Assembly (NCBI GenBank): GCA_947383685.1
Contig: CANDEE010000036.1
Location: forward strand, 1-19,660
Source of the DNA: an uncultured Pseudoflavonifractor sp.
GTDB lineage: Bacteria; Bacillota; Clostridia; Oscillospirales; Oscillospiraceae
Reading direction: 5' to 3'
Length of the DNA: 19,660 bases
The notes beneath the pieces were generated by a model. The model searched no databases and was not told where the DNA came from. It saw only the letters and a program-made list of their open reading frames with translations. Below, in pieces: positions 13,318 to 19,660 of this stretch (position 1 is the first letter of the stretch; each line of letters begins with the position of its first letter). The position numbers were made by a program, and so were the translations under genes.

Positions 13318-13408
13318 GCAGAAGTACCCAAGTGGCTGAAGGGGCTCCCCTGCTAAGGGAGTAGGCGGGTAAAACCGTGCGAGGGTTCAAATCCCTCCTT
13401 CTGCGCCA
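13318..13408 (+). tRNA. tRNA-Ser (anticodon GCT)
   Basis: A complete serine cloverleaf: acceptor GCAGAAG/CTTCTGC, anticodon stem CTCCC/GGGAG with loop CTGCTAA (anticodon GCT), long variable arm, GTTCAAATC T-loop and an encoded CCA (13406-13408). It lies 44 bp after tRNA-Ser(TGA) with no promoter visible between, so the two are likely co-transcribed. Confidence 0.97.
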
Positions 13409-13410
13409 AA

Positions 13411-13443
13411 CCGCCGCGAGCGTTATGCTTGCGGCGGCTTTTT
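13411..13443 (+). terminator. Terminator after the tRNA pair
   Basis: CCGCCGC (13411-13417) pairs with GCGGCGG (13431-13437), extended internally by AGC/GCT, and is followed by CTTTTT. Confidence 0.85.
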
Positions 13444-13491
13444 AATGTTTCAGTCCCATAAGTCTATTCTCAAAACACGGAGAGATGAGCA

Positions 13492-15987
13492 ATGGAACCC
13501 ATAAAATCGCAGATACCCAGCCACATTGAGGTCCGTGGCGCCAAAGTACATAATTTGAAAAATATAGATGTGGATATTCCTCTGAATAAAATCGTAGGCA
13601 TTGCAGGCGTATCTGGTTCAGGAAAATCTTCTCTGGCTTTGGGCGTCCTATACGCCGAAGGTTCCCGGCGGTACATGGAAGCCCTTTCCACCTATACAAG
13701 AAGGAGAATGACCCAGGCCACTCGTGCTCAGGTGGAGGATGTCCGCTACGTCCCCGCGGCCCTGGCCCTTCATCAGCGGCCTGGGATTCCCAGTATCCGC
13801 AGCACCTTTGGTACTTCTACCGAGCTGTTGAACAGCCTGCGTCTCATGTTCTCCCGACTCGCCAACCATCGCTGCCCAAACGGCCACTATCTGGAACCAT
13901 CCCTCAACGTGGCAGCAGAGCAAGAGTTAATCTGTCCAGTGTGCGGAAGCCATTTTTTTGCGCCCGGGGCTGAGGAACTGGCCTTTAACAGTGCCGGAGC
14001 CTGTGAGCATTGTGATGGGACCGGTATTGTGCGGACCGTAGACGAATCCACTCTGGTCCCTGACGAGTCCCTTACGATCGACGAGGGAGCGGTGGCTCCC
14101 TGGCAGACCCTCATGTGGTCCCTCATGAAGGATGTGGCCCGAGAAATGGGGGTACGGACCGACATTCCCTTTTCCCAACTAACGGCTGAGGAACGGGAAA
14201 TCATATTCCACGGCCCAGCAGTAAAAAGACATATCATGTACCACAACGAAAAAGCCAACACAGCGGGAGAATTAGATTTTACCTACTATAACGCCGTCTA
14301 CACCGTGGAAAACGCCCTATCCAAGGTAAAGGACGAGAAGGGCATGAAGCGAGTAGAAAAATTTCTCACACAGGGCCCCTGCCCCCACTGCAGCGGCACA
14401 CGGCTTTCCGAGCAGGCCCGCGGCCCCAAGCTACGGGGTATTACCTTGGCTCAGGTCTGCGAAAAAACTCTGTCCGAACTAATCGACTGGGTAGCAGAGG
14501 TTCCCCAGTCACTCCCTCCGGAGATGGCGCCTATGGCGGAGAGCATCTGCGCAGCTTTTCAGAGTACTGCCAGGCGGCTTATGGACTTAGGCTTGGGGTA
14601 TCTTACCTTGGATCGGGCAGCCTCCACCCTGTCTACCGGAGAGCGGCAGCGGACGCAGCTTGCCCGCGCAGTACGGAACCGGACCACCGGGGTGCTGTAC
14701 GTGCTGGACGAGCCTTCCATCGGCCTCCATCCTTCTAATATTGAGGGGCTGACTGGAGTCATGGGGGATTTGATTTCCGACGGAAATTCCGTGGTGTTGG
14801 TTGACCACGACACCCAGGTGCTCTCACAGGCCGATTGGCTCGTTGAATTGGGTCCCGAAGCTGGAGCAGGCGGAGGCCAAATCATCGCCTGCGGCCAAGT
14901 GGATGTCATTGCCAAGGACCCCCACTCGATCATTGGTCCTTATCTCTCGCACAAGACAACCCCCTCCATGCGGACCCGCATAGAGGGAGAACATCTCTTT
15001 GAGTTCGGTGAAATTGTCATGTCCACCACCCAAATCCATACTGTCCGGCCATTGGAGGTCCGTTTCCCAAAAGGTCGCTTGTCAGTGGTGACAGGAGTTT
15101 CCGGCTCCGGCAAGACCACCCTCATCTTGGAAAGCATAATCCCCGGACTAGAGGCCTCCATTTCTGGGGTTCGCCTCCCCAAGCATGTCCGCTCCATCCA
15201 GGCGGCAGGCATTTCCCACGTCAAGCTCATTGACGCGTCCCCTATTGGTATTAACGTTCGCTCTACCGTAGCCACCTACGCAAACGTCCATGACGAGCTG
15301 CGAAAAGTCTATGCCCGAACGCTCAGCGCAAAGAAGATGGGTTATAAGGCCGGGGACTTCTCATATAACACCGGAAAGTTGCGTTGCCCTGCTTGCGACG
15401 GCACAGGGACTATCAGTCTGGACGTGCAGTTTTTACCGGACGTGGACATTCCCTGTCCCGATTGTCAGGGTTCTCGGTACGCCAAAGCAGCCTTTGACAT
15501 TCTCCGCCAAAACGGCAGTTTTTCCTATTCCCTCCCCCAGCTTATGGCTATGAGCGTAGATGAAGCAATTCAGGCCTGCGGTGACTTGCCCCTTGTCCGC
15601 AGCCGCCTTCAGGTGCTCCATGACGTGGGCCTAGGCTATCTTACCTTGGGCGAGGAAACTCCCAGTCTTTCCGGCGGAGAAGCACAGCGGCTGAAGCTGG
15701 CCAGTGAGGTAGGCCGGGGACAAAACGACTCCATCTTCATTTTTGACGAACCCACAATCGGGCTTCACCCTTTGGATGTACGAACCCTGCTTCAAGTGTT
15801 TCAAACCCTCATTGACCATGGCGCTACGGTCATTGTCATTGAACACGACTTAGACGTGATTCACAGTGCCGACTATATTGTGGATATGGGACCCGGCGGC
15901 GGAGAACAAGGAGGGCAAATCGTAGCCGCCGGAACCGTTGAAGAAATTAGGACCAACCCACAGAGCATTACCGGCCGCTATCTATGA
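13492..15987 (+). CDS. UvrA paralog lacking the UvrB-binding insert (UvrA2-like ABC ATPase)
   Basis: An 831-residue tandem ABC ATPase of the UvrA family, about 110 residues shorter than standard UvrA. First ATPase: Walker A GVSGSGKSS (about 39-47), signature LSTGERQR (380-387), Walker B VLYVLDEPS (401-409). Second: Walker A GVSGSGKTT (535-543), signature LSGGEAQR (727-734), Walker B FIFDEPT. Zinc knuckles are visible at CPVC (149-152), CEHC (171-174), CPHC (297-300), and CPAC (632-635) with CPDC (655-658). Between RLMFSRL and ICPVCGSHFF there are only about 25 residues where canonical UvrA has the UvrB-binding domain, so it probably does not load UvrB. Such paralogs are linked to tolerance of DNA-binding drugs or to unknown roles. 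GGAGAG precedes the start; no uvrB or uvrC is adjacent. Confidence 0.88.
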   Translation: MEPIKSQIPSHIEVRGAKVHNLKNIDVDIPLNKIVGIAGVSGSGKSSLALGVLYAEGSRRYMEALSTYTRRRMTQATRAQVEDVRYVPAALALHQRPGIPSIRSTFGTSTELLNSLRLMFSRLANHRCPNGHYLEPSLNVAAEQELICPVCGSHFFAPGAEELAFNSAGACEHCDGTGIVRTVDESTLVPDESLTIDEGAVAPWQTLMWSLMKDVAREMGVRTDIPFSQLTAEEREIIFHGPAVKRHIMYHNEKANTAGELDFTYYNAVYTVENALSKVKDEKGMKRVEKFLTQGPCPHCSGTRLSEQARGPKLRGITLAQVCEKTLSELIDWVAEVPQSLPPEMAPMAESICAAFQSTARRLMDLGLGYLTLDRAASTLSTGERQRTQLARAVRNRTTGVLYVLDEPSIGLHPSNIEGLTGVMGDLISDGNSVVLVDHDTQVLSQADWLVELGPEAGAGGGQIIACGQVDVIAKDPHSIIGPYLSHKTTPSMRTRIEGEHLFEFGEIVMSTTQIHTVRPLEVRFPKGRLSVVTGVSGSGKTTLILESIIPGLEASISGVRLPKHVRSIQAAGISHVKLIDASPIGINVRSTVATYANVHDELRKVYARTLSAKKMGYKAGDFSYNTGKLRCPACDGTGTISLDVQFLPDVDIPCPDCQGSRYAKAAFDILRQNGSFSYSLPQLMAMSVDEAIQACGDLPLVRSRLQVLHDVGLGYLTLGEETPSLSGGEAQRLKLASEVGRGQNDSIFIFDEPTIGLHPLDVRTLLQVFQTLIDHGATVIVIEHDLDVIHSADYIVDMGPGGGEQGGQIVAAGTVEEIRTNPQSITGRYL

Positions 15988-15991
15988 CATT

Positions 15992-16031
15992 AAAAAATCC
16001 CGGAGCCCTGTGTATGGGCTCCGGAATTTTT
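15992..16031. terminator. Bidirectional terminator between the uvrA-like gene and uxaC
   Basis: CCGGAGCCC (16000-16008) pairs with GGGCTCCGG (16016-16024), with an A-run before and a T-run after, so it serves both converging transcripts. Confidence 0.9.
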
Positions 16032-16045
16032 GTTCAGCCGTTTTC

Positions 16046-17464
16046 TTACTTCAACACTTCATCAAAGCCAAAATAATGAAGGGTATTGTTGTAACTGATA
16101 TTCTCCACCATCTTTCCCAGTGTCTCCATATCGTCAGGATATTCTCCATCCTCCACCAACTGACCAAAAAGATTACAAAGAATACGGCGGAAGTATTCAT
16201 GGCGGGTATAGCTCAGAAAACTGCGGGAATCAGTGAGCATCCCGTTGAAGGTACCCATAGCCCCCAAACTCATAAGGCTGGTCATCTGGGCCTCCATGCC
16301 AGGCTTGTGATCGTTGAACCACCAGGCGGAACCGTGTTGAATCTTGCCAGGAATCGAACTGTCGGTCTGGAAGCAGCCCATGATGGTACCGATAATCCCG
16401 TTGTCGGCAGGATTCAATGAGTAAAGAATGGTTTTGGGTAAGGCGTTTGCCTGTTCCATGGCATCCAGGAATCTGGCAAGCCCCACCGCATTGGCAGCAT
16501 CATTCATGGAATCAAAGCCGGTATCGGGTCCCAACTTTTGGAACATCTTGGTAGAGTTGTCCCGAAGGCAGCCAAAATGAAGCTGCATAACCCATCCCCG
16601 CTTATCATACTCCTGACCCACAGTGATCAGGAGGGCGGTATGATACGCAAGCTGCTGTTCCCAGGTAATCCCCTTCCCTGCTTTGGCGGCAGCCAGAATT
16701 GTGTCCAGCTCCTTCTCCTCTGCCTTTACGCAGAAACAATAGTCAAGAGCATGGTCGGAGACCCGGCAGCCATGATCTGCAAAGTAGGCGATCCGGTCCA
16801 GCAAAGCTTTCCGCATATCCGCCATCGTATGAATCGGATAGCCCACCGCCTTTTCCAAACGGGTCACGTACTGGGGGAAGTCCGCTTTATCGGCCCGCAT
16901 GGCCTTGTCGGGCCGGAAAGCCGGCAGGACCACTGCGGGAGCGTCTGGATCTGCCGCCAGCAGCTCATGGGCCCTCAAATCGTCGGCAGGATCATCTGTG
17001 GTGCAAATCAGCTTCACGTTAGACTTGCGAATAATGCCCCGGACGGACATATCCGGCTGAGCCAGGATTTTGTTGCACTGCTCATAAATCCGCATAGCGC
17101 TTTCACCATTCAGCGGTTCCGTAATGCCAAAATACCGCTGAAGCTCCAAGTGCGTCCAGTGGTAAAGCGGATTGCCGATAAGACTGGGCATGGTCTCGCC
17201 CCACTTTTGGAACTTTTCCGCCGGAGTGGCATCCCCGGTGATGTACTTTTCCGGCACACCGCAGGAACGCATAGCCCGCCACTTATAATGGTCACCACCC
17301 AACCAGACCTCGGTGATAGAGTTATAGCGCTTGTCCTCATAAATCTCCATTGGATTAATGTGGCAGTGATAGTCAATGATAGGCATTTTCGCCGCGTGCT
17401 CATGGTAGAGTTTCTTCGCCGTCTCGGACTTAAGCAGAAAATCCTTGTTCATGAAAGCGTTCAT
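16046..17464 (-). CDS. uxaC: Glucuronate isomerase (uronate isomerase)
   Basis: A 472-residue enzyme of the amidohydrolase superfamily that interconverts D-glucuronate with D-fructuronate and D-galacturonate with D-tagaturonate, the first step of hexuronate breakdown. The ATG at 17464 follows GGAGGGATAAAG; the frame upstream lacks a site. The metal-binding IIDYHCHINP (H33, H35) lies near the N-terminus, and the family segments ITEVWLGGDHYKWRAMR, CTTDDPADDL and LHFGCLRDN are clear. It is the last gene of the uxaB-uxaA-uxaC operon, 29 bp after uxaA, and ends just before the shared terminator. Confidence 0.96.
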   Translation of the reverse strand: MNAFMNKDFLLKSETAKKLYHEHAAKMPIIDYHCHINPMEIYEDKRYNSITEVWLGGDHYKWRAMRSCGVPEKYITGDATPAEKFQKWGETMPSLIGNPLYHWTHLELQRYFGITEPLNGESAMRIYEQCNKILAQPDMSVRGIIRKSNVKLICTTDDPADDLRAHELLAADPDAPAVVLPAFRPDKAMRADKADFPQYVTRLEKAVGYPIHTMADMRKALLDRIAYFADHGCRVSDHALDYCFCVKAEEKELDTILAAAKAGKGITWEQQLAYHTALLITVGQEYDKRGWVMQLHFGCLRDNSTKMFQKLGPDTGFDSMNDAANAVGLARFLDAMEQANALPKTILYSLNPADNGIIGTIMGCFQTDSSIPGKIQHGSAWWFNDHKPGMEAQMTSLMSLGAMGTFNGMLTDSRSFLSYTRHEYFRRILCNLFGQLVEDGEYPDDMETLGKMVENISYNNTLHYFGFDEVLK

Positions 17465-17493
17465 CTTTATCCCTCCATTTGTTTGATACACGT

Positions 17494-18966
17494 TTACAGT
17501 ACCACGCCATCTTTGAAGATGGAAATCTCCCGGAATCCCTTCTTCTCAGCGCATGTCTCCTCCCCAGAGGCCACCGAGAGCACCTTTTCCATCAAATCAG
17601 CTGCCGCCTCGTCAAGAGACCGCTTTCCATCCGCCACTACGCCGGCATTAAAGTCAATCCAACCCTGTTTCTTTTCCGCCAGGGGTGTGTTGGTGGCAAT
17701 TTTCATGGTGGGTGCGGGTGCCCCAAAGGGAGTTCCCCTGCCCGTGGTAAAAAGGATGATGTGCGCGCCCGCAGCAGTCAGCGCAGTGGCAGAAACCAAA
17801 TCGTTGCCAGGACCATAGAGCATATTAAGGCCTTTCGTAGTCACCGGGTCCCCATAACCGATTACGTCCATAATAGGGGCGGTGCCCCCCTTCTGGACGC
17901 AGCCGCAGGACTTGTCCTCCAACGTAGTGATACCCCCCTGCTTGTTGCCCGGGCTTGGGTTATCATAAACCACCTCGTTGTGGCGGATAAAATAGGCCTT
18001 GAAACCATTAATCATATCCACTGCCTTTCGGAACACTTCCTCATTGACGCAGCGGTCCATGAGGAAGCCTTCGGCGCCGAACATCTCCGGTACCTCGGTG
18101 AGCACGGTAGAGCCTCCCTGAGCCACCAGCAGGTCAGAAAAGCGACCTACCACCGGGTTGGCCGTAATACCGGAAAGCCCGTCAGAGCCACCGCACTTCA
18201 TGCCGATAACCAGTTCACTGGCAGGAAGCGCCTCCCGTTGGAACTGTCCGGCGTAGGCAGCACACTCCTCCAACAGCTTCCGGGCAGCCTCCATCTCATC
18301 GGGGACTTCCTGACAGGTAAGGAATTTCACCCGACTGGAGTCATAGTCACCCAACTCCGCTAAGAACTGCTCATGGGTCAGGTTCTCACAGCCCAAGCTC
18401 AAGACCAGCACCGCCCCAGCGTTGGGATGGCGAGTCAGAGCCGCCAGCAGCTTCCGGGTCTGGGCATGATCCTCCCCGGTCTGTGAACACCCAAAGGGAT
18501 GGGTGAAGGTATAAAGTCCGTCGATGGAGCCCTGCACCAAATCCTGATTTTCCCGTACCAGGGCTTTTGCCACATCATTGACGCAGCCCACGGTGGGGAT
18601 GATCCAGATTTCATTGCGAACCCCTACCCGGCCATCCAAACGGCGGTACCCCCGGAAAGTCCCCGGCGTCGCTGGTGCAAGAAACTGAATATTAGGAGTA
18701 TAGGTATACTCCACTTCCCCCGAAAGGTTGGTCGCCATGTTGTAAGTGTGAACCCACTCCCCTGCTGCGATAGGAGCAGTAGCATGACCGATAGAAAAAC
18801 CGTACTTCGTCACCGTATCCTTCTCTGCAATAGGGCGAATTGCCATTTTATGGCCCTGGGGAATATCAGACTTAGCAGCAACCCCCTCATAAACCGTTCC
18901 GGCAGGAACTGCACGCAGAGCCACCACTACATTGTCACCGGGATGGATATGGATAAAATCAGGCAT
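17494..18966 (-). CDS. uxaA: Altronate dehydratase
   Basis: A 490-residue UxaA-family enzyme that dehydrates D-altronate to 2-keto-3-deoxygluconate. Residues about 1-80 form the SAF domain (HPGDNVVVALRAVPAG, then GHATAPIAAGEWVHTYNM), and the rest is the dehydratase body with HPFGCSQTGEDH, MKCGGSDGLSGITANP and GAHIILFTTGRGTPFG. Domain order and length match full-length UxaA rather than the split forms. AAAGGAGAG precedes the ATG. It is 30 bp after uxaB and 29 bp before uxaC. Confidence 0.95.
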   Translation of the reverse strand: MPDFIHIHPGDNVVVALRAVPAGTVYEGVAAKSDIPQGHKMAIRPIAEKDTVTKYGFSIGHATAPIAAGEWVHTYNMATNLSGEVEYTYTPNIQFLAPATPGTFRGYRRLDGRVGVRNEIWIIPTVGCVNDVAKALVRENQDLVQGSIDGLYTFTHPFGCSQTGEDHAQTRKLLAALTRHPNAGAVLVLSLGCENLTHEQFLAELGDYDSSRVKFLTCQEVPDEMEAARKLLEECAAYAGQFQREALPASELVIGMKCGGSDGLSGITANPVVGRFSDLLVAQGGSTVLTEVPEMFGAEGFLMDRCVNEEVFRKAVDMINGFKAYFIRHNEVVYDNPSPGNKQGGITTLEDKSCGCVQKGGTAPIMDVIGYGDPVTTKGLNMLYGPGNDLVSATALTAAGAHIILFTTGRGTPFGAPAPTMKIATNTPLAEKKQGWIDFNAGVVADGKRSLDEAAADLMEKVLSVASGEETCAEKKGFREISIFKDGVVL

Positions 18967-18996
18967 CGCTGGCTCTCCTTTCCTTCTCAGAGTATT

Positions 18997-19660
18997 TTAT
19001 AGACAAGAAGCATAGGCGGCAACGGCGCCCTCGGTCCGAATCTTTTTCAGGTTCTCCACCGTAGCGGCTTCAAAGTCAGCAACTTTGGTCAAATCCTGGC
19101 CCCACATCTCCTCGTTGGTCATAACTGCATGGACTAGGTCCTCCACGCTGCCATCCTTATGTGCATAGTAAAATTCCAGGACCCAGCGGTCGTCGGAACA
19201 AACATATTCGTTACCCTTGGGCCGTTTGCACACCAATCCCTTATCTGTAAGTGCCTGAATATTGTTGGAAAAAAAAGCAATATAGGCGGCAAAGCTCATA
19301 GTAAGGCACTTTGGCAACTCCTTTTTCATGTCAATATACTCCAGGAAGGAGGGCATATTCCTTGCCCGCCACTTGGAGGTGGAGTTGAGGGAAATGCTCA
19401 TGAGTTCATGGTTCACAAAGGGGTTGTTAAACCGGTCCTGAACCGCAGCCGCAAAGTTCTCCAAGTCCTTCTTATCCAGTGGCAGAGTGGGAATGACCTC
19501 CTCATAGAGCATTTTGTTCATAAATCCCCGAACGGTATCATCATGCATACAGTCCCGCACAATGTCAAAGCCCCCCAGGTAGGCGCCCAGTACAAAACCG
19601 GTATGGGCACCGTTGAGGATGCGGACCTTCCTCTTTTTGTAAGGGGTCACGTCAGGCACC
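18997..19660 (-). CDS. uxaB: Tagaturonate reductase, C-terminal part (runs off the window)
   Basis: The C-terminal ~221 codons of a mannitol-dehydrogenase-family NAD enzyme that reduces D-tagaturonate to D-altronate. The segment VTPYKKRKVRILNGAHT is typical of UxaB, with the helical C-terminal domain after it (FNNPFVNHELMSISLNSTSKW). The start lies beyond 19660, so the methionine at 19659 is internal. It is co-directional with uxaA and is the upstream gene of the visible operon. UxuB-type fructuronate reductase is the main alternative; the uxaA partner favours tagaturonate. Confidence 0.9.
   Translation of the reverse strand, partial: VPDVTPYKKRKVRILNGAHTGFVLGAYLGGFDIVRDCMHDDTVRGFMNKMLYEEVIPTLPLDKKDLENFAAAVQDRFNNPFVNHELMSISLNSTSKWRARNMPSFLEYIDMKKELPKCLTMSFAAYIAFFSNNIQALTDKGLVCKRPKGNEYVCSDDRWVLEFYYAHKDGSVEDLVHAVMTNEEMWGQDLTKVADFEAATVENLKKIRTEGAVAAYASCL

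Noticed and set aside
16538..17818. 426-codon plus-strand frame opposite uxaC/uxaA.
   Set aside because: Antisense of two well-supported genes, without family features or start signals.

Overview
The window looks like one end of a contig from a Gram-positive, probably spore-forming gut Clostridia. An Oscillospiraceae/Flavonifractor-like lineage is my inference, not a proven assignment. The reasons are a moderately GC-rich housekeeping gene set with strong AGGAGG-type ribosome binding sites, S-layer-homology surface proteins, a YlmC/YmxH sporulation protein, a SleL/YaaH-type LysM-GH18 enzyme, a CD1247-like protein beside efp, an N-terminal-rubredoxin rubrerythrin and a hexuronate (uxa) operon. 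Positions 1-43 are not biological: they are an Illumina i7-side adapter with an apparent 8-nt index, so the contig begins at about base 44.

Left part (44-5252): an AT-rich accessory locus on the minus strand. It holds two SLH-domain surface-protein genes (264-1829 and 3630-5198) that share a 1,184-bp block which reads as identical but differ at both ends. The last ~70 residues are divergent versions of one domain. Each gene is followed, about 20 bp past its stop, by a conserved 34-bp promoter segment. Each promoter drives different small genes: a truncated DUF3791-like gene in one case, and a three-gene overlapping set ending in a DUF4160-like protein in the other. The 0.9-kb spacer between the two cassettes holds large palindromes, direct repeats, a terminator and an inverted scrap of an SLH signal-peptide sequence. 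I regard this cassette locus as the most interesting part of the window. It resembles a variable-tip surface protein with cognate small partners, but no function is demonstrated.

Middle (5253-13500): housekeeping and stress genes. They are rubrerythrin (-), a YlmC-like PRC-barrel protein (-) divergent from an amidase/SleL-like cell-wall hydrolase pair (+), tRNA-Ser(CGA) (-) divergent from a PaaI-type thioesterase (+), a Sir2 deacetylase (-), a CstA-family transporter (-), the efp/CD1247-like operon (-), and tandem tRNA-Ser(TGA) and tRNA-Ser(GCT) (+).

Right part (13492-19660): a short UvrA paralog (+) that appears to lack the UvrB-binding insert, then a uxaB-uxaA-uxaC operon (-) for glucuronate/galacturonate catabolism, with uxaB running off the window. 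Almost every transcription unit ends in a recognisable Rho-independent terminator, and several promoters with 17-bp spacers can be read directly.
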